32,779 bases of DNA. It comes from Rodentolepis nana. Its lineage: Eukaryota; Platyhelminthes; Cestoda; Cyclophyllidea; Hymenolepididae. Below, in pieces: positions 13,201 to 25,200 of the stretch. The notes under the pieces are model-generated. The model made no database searches. It worked only from the letters and a program-made list of their open reading frames with translations, and was not told the DNA's origin. The translations under genes and the position numbers were made by a program. Positions within the stretch are counted from its first letter, which is position 1. Each line of letters opens with the position of its first letter. Location of the stretch: the NCBI GenBank assembly GCA_900617975.1, contig UZAE01012736.1:1-32779 (forward strand), written 5' to 3'.

Positions 13201-16200
13201 AATCCACTAAGATTATTGCCAGTACAACCTAGTCTTTAGTAAATATTTTCCTACGTAAACATTTCTTTTTTATGCTTACAATTTGAATTGTTTGTACGAG
13301 CATCTAGCCTCATTCTGGGACAGCTTTGCAAAACGGCAGGTGTCGCACAAATCTCGCGACAGTCATGCGTGCGCGTCTAGTGGAGCTTTGTTGGGATGTA
13401 GCACAAATTAGCAATTCAGGAGGGGGAGGGGGGATGGGTAAATGACGCGATTGTGGCCCGATTGCTTCAAGGTCGATGCAGAGTTGTGGACAGAGCTACA
13501 TGTTTGAGCCCCTCTTTCTCTATTCCTTATAGGTGCCATGACTGATATGCCTGCTGTTCGCGTATTCGCTCTCTATGCTGGTGTTGCTATTGTCATTAAT
13601 TTCCTTCTGCAGATCTTCGCGTTCACAGCTCTTCTCACTCTTGATGCTAAGCGAATGGAGGTAAGTCCTGCCTAATTCATCTCATCGTCACTTCGATCAT
13701 CAATTGGATCACCTATAGATCACCCACCTCAAGTTGATGAGCTCCTACTCTATAAGAGTTTACGTCATTTCGCTTTAAAATCTCGCACTATATTAAAAAC
13801 TTAAAATTGCTGGTAGATTAAGTTTATGTGACTTGGTTGGTCGCATTTCTGGTTTTTTGCCACTAAAATTGATGAATTAAATTACAGGTAATATGCAAGT
13901 ACTTTCGGTTAAGTCTGTATTAAATGTGTAATTCGTGACAAACCTATGATATGGATATTCATAGGAACGAATTACTTTAAAGTGTCAAGCTATTTTAACT
14001 GTTTTTTTAATAATTTTTTTAACTATTTTAAAAATTAAGAGTTTACCTTATTTGTGCGGTGGAGATGGAAATTGGGAGTCTGCATTACTTTTTGAACAAA
14101 AGTAGCGGAATTGGATGCCACCAATAGGAGACTTAAAAACTGCGACATCAAAACAGAATACCTCCAGAATGTCTCCTTTCTAAACAGAATGATTATTTGA
14201 CTGCATATTTTCACAATGGATCGAAAAATAAAAGTTAGAAAAAAATTTACTAAGCCAACACCTATTTGAGTGCCATCCTCAACAGAGATTTTTTATTGAG
14301 TTTAATGTTGTTTTAATCTTCTGGATTAGATTAACCATATCCATTTTATTAAAGAGCCTCTAAAATACCATTTCAACCTAGTCGGAAAGTGCCAATATGT
14401 ACCTTCCTGCTTGAGCTGTGCAAGGGACAAGACGAAATCCCAAACTTCGTGGAACTATTTCCACCGTGCTCTCGAATTTTGAGATATTAAATTTATTTAT
14501 GTGGCTGTCTAATTAAAATTCATGCGGACTTTGTGTATATTTCATTTGATTATTCGCAATTTATTTCTTATTTGTATGGTTATTAGTGGTAGTTTTATCA
14601 TCGAAGCTATGATGTTAGAGGAGGTTGTGCGAATTACCTAATGAAGCGCCTATTTCTCACGTCCTTTTTGACAAATGTTGCCCGCGCAATCGGTGCGCGC
14701 GTGTCCGTTGTCCTATGGGCAAAGCTGAAGCAGTTGACATAATACCCTTCTTTTTGTTTTGTTTTCACCCATGCGCTTCCATTTCCTGAGCAGTAAGTAC
14801 GCCTTAACGGATCGAAAGTAATCTCAGTTTCATATTTAATCCGGAGAAGTCACTTTGGCCAATCATACTTTAGCTCCTCGGCTCTTTTGGGTAGTATTCT
14901 TGAGTAGGAAGCCAGCATCACGGAGTTATCTTCCCCCCCTCCCCTCCCTACTTGTTAGCCACCCTAAACAAATGTGACTAATCTGTTCAATCACTGATTG
15001 CTTCATTAATATTCATAGTGGAATATCTTGCCGACAAAGCGATACATATTGTAAGGGTGATATGGTCTATCAGAGCATGAAGGATAAAAGTGAAGTTAAG
15101 GGAAATCAAGAGATGGGGGAGGAAGCCACCGTCTTTCCACATTGACACTTCCAACTAAAACAGTTTGCAGTCCGCCTTGGCTATACCTCATGTTCTAACG
15201 CCTCATTCTGGTCTACATGCTGACTGATGTGGTTGCTAGTTGAGCCTACTTCCAATCATCAGTAGCAACGTGTTTTTGGATTCCACTTACGATCTCATGG
15301 TCTGTGACTTCACTGCATTTCACGTTGACCATTGCTTCATTGGCAAATCTAATACTAGCACATTTAAACCTATCCACTTTCTCATCGAGTAGTGAATACG
15401 CAAAATTAATCTCTTTTTTTCCTCCCTTCAATAAAACGCGAATCCATGGGTAAAGCCAGCTGTCGCTTTAACTATGAAATAATCAAAATGTCTTATTTTT
15501 CCTATTCCTTATTCATCCATACTTTTTTTCAAGCCTACATGCTAAAATTATTGTTGTGGTGTCATCCTAGTTAAAAACGTCTTCCAAAACGGCACTTCAT
15601 TGACTTTTTTTACCTTCGTTTGGAAAAAGACTATTTCCATGTAACTGGCCTGAATAACAAATTGAAGTATCTAGTTATTGCTAAAATGGAAAATTAAACG
15701 GAAATGGCTGTTGAATTGCATTTCTATACGTTCCGAAACCTCTAGGCCACACATCATGTATGGCTCACATATCTCGGGTGGAGAGTGTTAGAGAGGTAAA
15801 TTTTTGGTCGCTGAATGGAATTTCAGTAGTTTCACAACCAGGTCCTACTATCTTGTTAGTGCCATATGATTCCGAGAATAGTAACCAGAGCTGTTGATGA
15901 CGCACTAATACAGATGCAATGTGTTTGCCCCACATGTGCACGTGGCGTACGATTTCATATTAACTGAGAGAGGACTCTCAGAATTTAAAATGAGAGTCAA
16001 CGTGTAAGCGCAATTGAGATGATCCAGGTGAGTGACAGTAGAAGCGTGTCTCAACGCTGTCTTCTTGAGATATTGCGAGTGTGCAGGCTACTATTCACAT
16101 TGCTCTCCGATTTATTTGCAATTTTAAGTAAATAGCGGCGCATAGCTTTATGCGTACTTATTCAGCTAGATTGTTGGTTTAACCTCAATCATGCTAATTA

Positions 16201-19200
16201 ATTGAATAATTGGCATAAAAAAATAAGTCAATTAAGCAGTAAACCATTTGTAATTATATTTGTAGTAGGAAAGTAGTTGGAGGTTGGCGGGGTGGGGGGG
16301 GGGGGATTTGAAAGTATGAACGTAATTAGGTGTTGCCAATCAGTTTACTGGAAATCAAATCCTTCCAAAAAAGGAATTTATGGAGTGTGATTTCTTAAAA
16401 GAACGGTTCTAGTGTATCTGCCCTCTATCCATAACAGGTATTGAGAGGTTTCAATACTTGAAGCTGTTATTGATATAGATACAGTAATTGGGTGGAAGGT
16501 CTTCGTTCTTGAAGAGAGGGAAAACTTATGAGAGACGACGTTAAAAGCTAAAATTTCTGCCTTCATGTAGATTAAACATCGCGGCAAATTTGTGCCTTCT
16601 TAATGACTTGTACCAGCTGTTATTTTATGTTAAGGTAATAACTCCCCCTATACAGGTTTTTCCCATGCCAGAATCATAACGCTCTCAAAAGTGACGTCAG
16701 CTTCGCATGCTTCTAGATGTCCTCCTGCATAATTTATCCACTTTCTTCTAATCGATGTATTTATTTTTTCCTGAAAGATTGTCCAAATGGAAACTCTCAA
16801 TGTAGATTTGAAGGCGTTTATGCTTTCACAAAATGGTAAAATTATCCTCGAATGGAGTGAAATGTGGAAATTAGGTTTTCGGCTGCAGATGCCGAAGGCT
16901 CATCACATAGATACTTGGCCTGATCGATATCATGACTATCACCTTGCTGAACTAGATAATTTAAATAATTTTCACTATATCTCGAGTTAGTTATTCCATA
17001 AACAATGTTAAGTAATTACTTAATATACTCATCTTTCATTGACCATCTATTAAAAAATGATTTATTTGACCTTCCAATGATTTATCTGAATGAAAAAAGC
17101 ATACCTTACACGCGATATCGCGTGAATTATTGTCCTTTTCTCTCTATTCATTCCTTGTTTTTTTTTCACTGTTCTTCCATCTGTTGTTTATCTGTAAAAC
17201 GCATTTATTTACCCAGAAGTAGTGGCTGCAACTCATGTCAGGTATGACAACCTAGTTGATTGATACACGAAGTTTAATTAGAATCCAATATCTTGAAACA
17301 AAATTTCGTGTTTCTTTTTACTCGAAATTCATGTTTAAATGGAAACAATTTCCGCTGCCTTGAGGTCTTATTTTAGCACTAAGGAGACTGCCTGTAATGT
17401 TCTCTTGAGATAATTTATTTATCCGTTTATATCAAATAGCAGGCTTTATGGTAGTTATCATTAGCCCTTTAGTTGACTTCGGGCTTCACAGGACAGCTAT
17501 CATTAGCCATTTAGCTGACTTCGGGCTTCACAGAAGGTAGGAGCATTAAAGTGCGAAGAAATGATAGGGAGGAAAGAAGAGCGATTCACCTATCATTAGC
17601 CCTTTAGTTGACTTCGGGCTTCACAGAGGTGATGAACAGACAAAAATCACAAAATGTGTAGGGGGGGGGGAGGGGAATGGGAGAGTGATCCACAAATGCA
17701 AAAGAGACAGACACAAAGGTTGAGAAAAAGAGAGGTGAGTACTGTGGAAGCGGTTGGATATGACATACAGTCGGGTCATGGTAGCTTGAAGTCAGAAATC
17801 AACGGCCGGTTTATATACTTTTTTGCCATATGAGTTTACGTTGCCCAGTGTGTATCACGTAGAGGTAAGTCTATCGCGCACCCCCTACTTTTGAAATAAT
17901 AAGTTGCTTTAAAGATGTACTAGTGTTTTTACTCCTCTTTATCACCAAAAATGGGTTCGAAGGTCTACTTTGACTCCTTCGATATTGTTAGATAGGTTGT
18001 ATTCGATCTTTTATTTGGGCTAATATCGATGGCAGAATGTGTCTAGCCCTCAGATGTTCACAGGGTGGTAAAGTGGTTAACTCGGCTCACCTGTCTAGTC
18101 AAGGGTTAAGATGTGAATGTTCATCACTAATTTACGCCGGGTAGTGGAGTTTGAGCCCCGCAACAAAGTCTTTCCAGGGTATCTTCCCTTTACCTAAGTC
18201 ATGCGCTGCCAACATTAACCTCGATAGTCTTTAGTGTGTTTTATTAGAGCTAAAATTATATATTTGGCGTAAAGAGTACATGATGAATCCTTTTGTTTAT
18301 GTATTGTCGATTTTCGGAATTTAAAATGGTAAAAACTAATTTAAACTTTTTGTCAATACTGTTTTACTTGATTTAATGTAAGTATAAAGGCAGAGGTTAC
18401 ACGCGTCGATCTCTATGGATTTTCTCTTCTGTATGCCTACGTAGATGCCACCTTAGAGAACTGCGCCTACTAGTTTGTTCTCTTCGGCTCTGTCAAGATG
18501 TCCCCACGTTTCCTATCGAATCGCAGCGTTTATTCAATTGCACTTTCACACAGTGTGTTTTAGTTCTATTCATTAGTAAAATATGCACCAATAAAATAAC
18601 TATTTGTCGTAGTAAGCAATTAGGCAGTGATGGCAAGGCTCTACATTGTCTAAATCGGCGATCGCTTTATCTAATTGATGCCTGTCCAAAGATTTGACTC
18701 ACTGACTGGCCGCAATAGTCAAATCTTTTCGCTTTCTCATTAGAGTAGCTCCAGGGAGCTTTCCTTCTCCTCAGAATTAGTGTTAGAAAGCGGATTGGAT
18801 CTTGTAAGGCACCTTAAGAAAATAGGGATTAGAAAATTCAATTTTCCACTTATTCTAATAGTTAATAACTTTTGCCTAGGGCCCAATATATCCCTACTTG
18901 ATTGTGTTGTTTTCAACTTAGGTCTACTGTCAAGTTCAAGGAATCCCTTATATGGAAAGCTGTCGTCGAATTCCTAAATATGGGTTCTTTAGCTTTCAGT
19001 ACAGCATTCCTACATGAACTCAGGTTCAGCTACTGCTATTCATTCCACCCAACGTGCTCACTTGGCTTGCTCTTTAGATAGTTCCACGCAATTTCCGTTT
19101 CTTCTTTCAAGCTCATGTTTGTTCACTACTGAACCGTTATTATTGTTATCCATTCATCTTATGTTCACATGTACGAAAACTTCCGGTTAGTTTAGAAATC

Positions 19201-22200
19201 TGCTCATATTCTTGAAAGACGCCACTTTTAGTTTCCACCCAATCGCCCTACTCAGAGATTGCTCGATTTATTAAAGTATAGCTTTCAAGGGGATGCAATT
19301 TTTCGTTTCTACCCCAAAATTTTTAGAGGCTTTAATGGCATCTCATGCACAAGCAAATGAGACCGTTTATCCTGTTAAAGAGCATTGTGGGGGGGGGGAT
19401 TTTCTTTCTTTTGTGGGTGGTGATGGTGTTGGGGGGGGGGGTTGTAAATTTCCAAGCAATTTGGAAAAAACCTACAAAATAAATCTTCATTAAATCAGAT
19501 AGTTATTTAAATTGAGTGAATGAATGCGAATTATCAGCGTGATAAAAAAACCTGCCTTATTAATTGCTTGTCGATAATTTTTTACCTCAATGCCTCTAAA
19601 TAGCTAGCTTTTAGGTTACTATATTGATGTCTTTCCACTCTCGACATATTCTCCAAAGAGGCAGCTCTAGCTTTGTGCGTATCATTAACGATGCCGGTGG
19701 TCTATTACCAACGTCCTATTGTTGCACCAATTTGAGTGGAAAAGGCTAGTTGGCGCTTCTTCCAAAAAGTAGGAATACCAGCGAGGGCGTTTTGCACTCA
19801 ATATCACTGTTAACTTTAGAAATGAGAAGAACTTGGTCCTCTTGGACACTCAAGCCAATCTAAGCTGGAGGTATTGCTGGTTATTGGTACGCTATCGAAG
19901 ATGAAATCGCACATGATGCTGACCTGCTTATCCTCATTTATGTCTGTGCGATTTTTTCGAAAGTTCTTTTTAGAGATCGAATATGGTTTTTCGACAGTGT
20001 ATCGTTTTAAATGAAGTTTTAATGATTGACGTCTCATCCTTTTAAAGGGCTTGGTGCTCTAAGAGTGTTTATTTCTGTTGGAGAAATTCTCAGTGACAAT
20101 AAGCTTAAGTTTTTCCCTTTTAACAGTGAATGCTTGTATTCTTGGCAGTACTTTCTTACTACCACACTTCACAAAGTGGAACAACTTCTTTTTTATAGCA
20201 GAATAAAGCGTGCTCCTAAAATTGACCATGTTATAAGACCCGCTTGTGCTACTGAGTTTATGGCAACTGCTTGTCAGGTTGACTCACTTCGATTGAACCG
20301 GTCCTATAGGCTGTGCACTGTGTTGACAGTGAATTTTTAGTCCTTTCTTAAAAAAAGACCGATTTATATATTAGTTCTGCTGATGAAACAAAAAGAAACA
20401 AGACATTAACTTCACTATATTATAAACCAATTTAAAAACAAATACTTGATAGGTAAACCTATAGGGCATGGGTACACTAAACAGATTTGTTCTTCTTCCC
20501 ATAAAGTACAAAATATCAACCTCCTTGTCTATTACCTATTTGCGCCGATTTGATGTTATGCAATTCTTACCTTAAGTTATTTAACGTGTCTTGGAACATT
20601 GGGCAAAGTGAAGAGGCAGATTGTATCAGAACTTTTCTCTGGACAAATTTTACTCTAAAATAATACAGCCTACCATCTTATAAATTAAGAATGGTGAGGG
20701 TGTGCATAATTTATGGAGTTTAAGTCCATGAATTTCGCAGTTTTTTTGTGCTTAATAAAGATCAGAGAGAGAGAGAGAGAGAGATTCCAAAATAGCTACC
20801 TTCTGCTTAAGATGGTGTATAAGGATCCTGACTCTGAATAGACTTAAAGATTACATTTGAATACGACGTTAGGATACGAGATACGAATTCAAAGCAAATC
20901 CCTCACCTGTTCTGTGTTTTAAAAAGCATTTTACACAATTTGAATTTGAAGTATCGCTTTGTTTGCCCATTTATTGCATAGCACTTCCTTTACACGACCT
21001 TTGGACGCGAAATGTAAAAAAATGTCCATAGCGTCATAGGTTGTAAAGGCCAACTGGTGGGGGTTCCATTGTCCCCACGTTGTCAGGGGGGGGGGGACTT
21101 GTAATTGTTCTCGCTTTCATTGAGGCAATCATTTGGCACACAAGTGGTAAATTTCCCCCTATTCTGTAAATTACCCTCAAGAATCTACCGAAACCTCACC
21201 CCACAATAACAGCAACAGAATAGCTTTAAGTTTAAAGGTCAAAATTGTGAAACGAATTTTTCGAATTATTTGAAGAATGTTTGATTTATGTACCCGTCAA
21301 CTTAATTAGATTTCATTCAAATAAGGAATACTGACTTGAGGAAACCATAGTAGCAACTCTAGAGTGTAGCCTAACAACTCCCGGTATTTTTATGACGGCT
21401 TGAGTGGGTAAACAACATCTGCTATAAATACGCTTATTATAGTTACTGCCCCTAGGTTTATTGCCTACTTTATATCTGCGAGTGTTTGTCAGGCCCCCTT
21501 TGCAAGCATTTTTGGAATTCAAACTAATTTCCTTGTTACTTTCTCCCCCATCTCTCGTGATTTAAGAGAAATCTACGCAAATACTAATATATCATTTCGA
21601 TTGCACTGTGGGATACTTGTTTCATATGGCCAAAAACTGCGAGTGGACAAATTTCTATCTTATACATCACCAATCGAAATTAGGCCAGTGAAGGAGTGGA
21701 GAACAAGGATTAGGGAGGTGAGGAAAATGGAGGAGAGCGTGAGAGTGTTGGGGGTGGGGAGTGGGGGGGGGGGNNNNNNNNNNNNNNNNNNNNNNNNNNN
21801 NNNNNNNNNNNNNNNNNNNNNNNNNNNNNNNNNNNNNNNNNNNNNNNNNNNNNNNNNNNNNNNNNNNNNNNNNNNNNNNNNNNNNNNNNNNNNNNNNNNN
21901 NNNNNNNNNNNNNNNNNNNNNNNNNNNNNNNNNNNNNNNNNNNNNNNNNNNNNNNNNNNNNNNNNNNNNNNNNNNNNNNNNNNNNNNNNNNNNNNNNNNN
22001 NNNNNNNNNNNNNNNNNNNNNNNNNNNNNNNNNNNNNNNNNNNNNNNNNNNNNNNNNNNNNNNNNNNNNNNNNNNNNNNNNNNNNNNNNNNNNNNNNNNN
22101 NNNNNNNNNNNNNNNNNNNNNNNNNNNNNNNNNNNNNNNNNNNNNNNNNNNNNNNNNNNNNNNGTTAGCCTTCTCATAAAATACCTTCAATCTCTCCCTC

Positions 22201-25200
22201 CCCATTTCTATTTTCTTGCGTATATACATCTGAGCGTCACTTGACTCTATTTCTCTTAATAACCTTAAATTCGTCTTATATTTCTACATTTACATTAATA
22301 TTTTCTGTTTTTTTTGTTTTATTTAGGCAAACAGACTGGACTTGTGTTGTTGTGTGGAAATGGTTTTCCCTGATGAAAGTTTATCTGATGAAGAGGAGGA
22401 AGTTTCGGGGCCGGAGTCAGGAAACCTTAGAAATCGGCGAAAGAGTAAAAGTGAGTTCCCCCGAAATGCGAACTTTTCATCTGCAACTTAGCAGACTTCT
22501 CGTTTTTCAAAATGTATCTTGTAGCATGATTTAGAAATAGCACACACAGTTTTGTTACTGTTCTACTGCTAAATAATTATTTGTAAATTAAAGAGACACT
22601 TTCCTACTTTTAATTGACTTTCGAATAAAAGAAGGAAAACTAGTGGAGTTTAGAGGTATGATGTTTGATGGTCGATTACTTTCTGAATGCTTCACAATTC
22701 AAGGAGTTGTGTACTGTTCTTTAGCACTTGTTGCTTCCACCTCCAGTGATTGCTTTTGTTCTTGCAACCTGTTCAAACCTGACTGAAATCCCTTTATGGC
22801 AACTGATAGATTGGTTGTTTTTTTGATTGTGGGGTAGCGTAGTACGCGATAAATCCAAAATGAATTTCTGTTACATTAAGAGTTTGGAAACCATTCGACA
22901 CTACTTCATCTAGCTACTTGATTGAGGCTATTTCGTCGTTGGAGGATTTTAGCCTCAATCTATCGGTTAAATCTACTTTCCCTTAATTTACCCACCACGT
23001 GGCTAAGGGATGATTATCCTCCAATACATGGAAGCAGGCAAATGTCCGCTCACTTTCTCTTCCAATTTCTCCCTTCATCAGGCTTCTGACTAAAGGGCAG
23101 AATATAAATGCTAATTTAATAAGTTAAATCTTTAATCTGACATAGTTACACAATATTGATTTGAACAGGCTCAGTTTAGTAGCCCATAAGGATTCGGAAA
23201 CTTAAAAAGTCCTGTCGTATGCTGATCGTTTTTAATTATAAAAGTAGATCTTCATTTGAGCAAGTGGTCTATCATTAAATGGATTTTTGTCTGAACGCAA
23301 ATAGTAGTGAAAGAAAGGAATATGAGTATAAAGCGGAATTCGCACATCTGCTGTGCGCTGCTGAGGACTAATTTGAAGTTCTCGATCGTGTCTTCATAAT
23401 CTCTGGCACTGATTTGGCATTCATCCGTATCAGGAGTAAATAGTTAAACAAATAGCGAGAACATGTTTTGCGTTTAAATAGTATAGTTATTCCGTTTTAT
23501 TGACTTCTTCCTAACCGTATATCGTTCTGATTCATATGCCATTTACATTCCAATCAGTTAATTAGTTTACTTTGATCATTAACAGGAAAGAATGCCAAAC
23601 CCTGGCTCTACCGATTTGTTGCCCATGTTCTCGCACCTTTCATTCTCTCCAAATGGGTTCGACCCCTGCTCTTTATTCTCTTCATGGGTTGGATTTGCTT
23701 CTGCATTGCTATTATTCCGGGTGGAGTTCAAATTGGTCTTGATCAAAAGCTCTCCATGTCCTTGGACTCCTATGTGCTGGAGTACTTTGAGGCGATTTCC
23801 TCATTGCTCGCAGTCGGACCTCCGGTGTACTTTGTGGTCACGGAGGGACACAATTTCAAAACCCCACATGGACAAAATCAGGTCTGCTCTCGACAGGATT
23901 GCAATCCGAATTCTCTTGTTCGAACACTAAAGAAGAGCATAGCCTCTAAAGAGTAAGCTATTTTTATTGTATTTATAATCAGGATAAAGCGGAAGATATA
24001 TAAATTTCAGTAGTAGATTTGTTTACATAGCAAGGTAATTTGAAATTTAATAAACCTGATTCTCAAAAGTTAAGACTGCACTAATTGGGCTTCATTGTCT
24101 TTAAGCTCTCTTTGGCTTGAGGTGTCTGAGGGTGTTCAGTTCTATTGAAAATCAGCCTAGTGGATATAACGCCGGCACGAATTATTCATTTTTCTTGAAA
24201 TCTTACATGCCACACTCTAGTTCTAAATCATTTGCTGACAAAATAATGATCTCATTATCAAGAAGTCCACACGTTTGAAAGATTGTATCTATCCTCCTCA
24301 GAAGATTACTATTCTTCCCTTTGGGCGAAACATAGAGCTAACTTGTTAATCAACACCTATGAAACGTTACTTAAGCATTGTTTTAATCAAGGCTATCCTC
24401 TGTCGATACGTTAGCTGAATTCCAAGTAAAGCCAAAGTATCTCTTTATTGCCGTCTTTGTGTTTAAGTATACTGCTTTCCATTTAATGTATGCAATTCAA
24501 AATGCCCTATATACCGGTGTCAGAGTACTTAATGACCCAGTAGCGAACTTCTTTTACTTATATTTTTTTTAAATAAATTCTGCTCAATTGGTCACCATTT
24601 TTTGTTATTTTTTTTTCTAAACGCAACTTGAGGCATCGAATTTTCGCGAAGTTATATTTCAATCGAATTTCACTAACCAACACAAACTTATTAAATTTCA
24701 TCTCTTCCGAAAGCGATAATCTTTCTTTCACCTTTTCTACTTGTGATACTAAATTTCTGATATAGCATTCTAAAGTATTTTGTTGTAAAGGGTAGATTTG
24801 CCTGGAACCAAAGCTTTGCTCCTGCTACATTTATCGGAGGGTAAACTGATTCGAAAATTGTACCATCTATTGGGCTAATCAATTTAATTCTTCTTTTTTT
24901 TAAAAACTAATGCTTTCGTTTAATTAAATTACTAAAGCGTTTGGCTATGCTTACAAAGCTACTGCTTTCATCCACTTACCCTTTCAGATGTGAGTTAAGT
25001 TTTAAAAAAACAGTTCTAGCCTAGTTTGCTGATTATAAAACGTGTGAAATGTTTGAAAGATGTCATAATTTCTTGGGAGATCTCAGAGGTAATATTCTCG
25101 GCCAGGAGTTATATAATGTTGGTTAGGTGTCTATTGAAGTCCTACCATAAACCAGTCTAAATAATAAAAGGAAAAGTATCCTATGGGCAAACAGTGAATG

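Larger units (their letters stand above)
9869..13532 (+). other. NPC1 intron with poly(G), tRNA-like sequence and GT microsatellite
   Basis: A 3.7 kb intron. It holds a G tract of about 48 bases at 10245-10292 (one N), a tRNA-like sequence at 10453-10526 on the minus strand and a (GT)n run at 11548-11572. An antisense open frame of 128 codons at 12572-12958 has no recognisable domain. The acceptor is TATTCCTTATAG. Confidence 0.75.
13661..22326 (+). other. NPC1 giant intron (8.7 kb) with repeats and assembly gap
   Basis: The largest intron of the gene. KRME before it and ANRLDLCCC after it are adjacent in the family, so no exon is missing. It contains repeat copy R2 (17415-17890), a tRNA-like SINE head (about 18061-18160), a perfect inverted repeat (18688-18728), five G runs of ten or more outside R2, a (GA)n run at 20764-20784 and a gap of 390 N. 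Several short open frames on both strands (up to 104 codons) match nothing I know. Confidence 0.8.

Noticed and set aside
15246..15431. Minus-strand 61-codon frame with protein-like composition
   Set aside because: Short, no motif recognised, and no continuation in frame on either side.
15964..15981. CTGAGAG/CTCTCAG inverted repeat with a 4-base loop
   Set aside because: Only 7 bp per arm. Such hairpins are expected by chance in a window this size.
20026..20340. 104-codon + frame in the giant intron
   Set aside because: No family match. The flanking exons are contiguous in the NPC1 family, so it is not a missing exon.
21601..22229. Long frames across the N gap on both strands
   Set aside because: Made of undetermined bases, so artefacts.
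23648..23662. GGTTCGACCCC, a B-box-like match
   Set aside because: It lies inside the NPC1 exon coding for SKWVRPLL, with no tRNA-like context.
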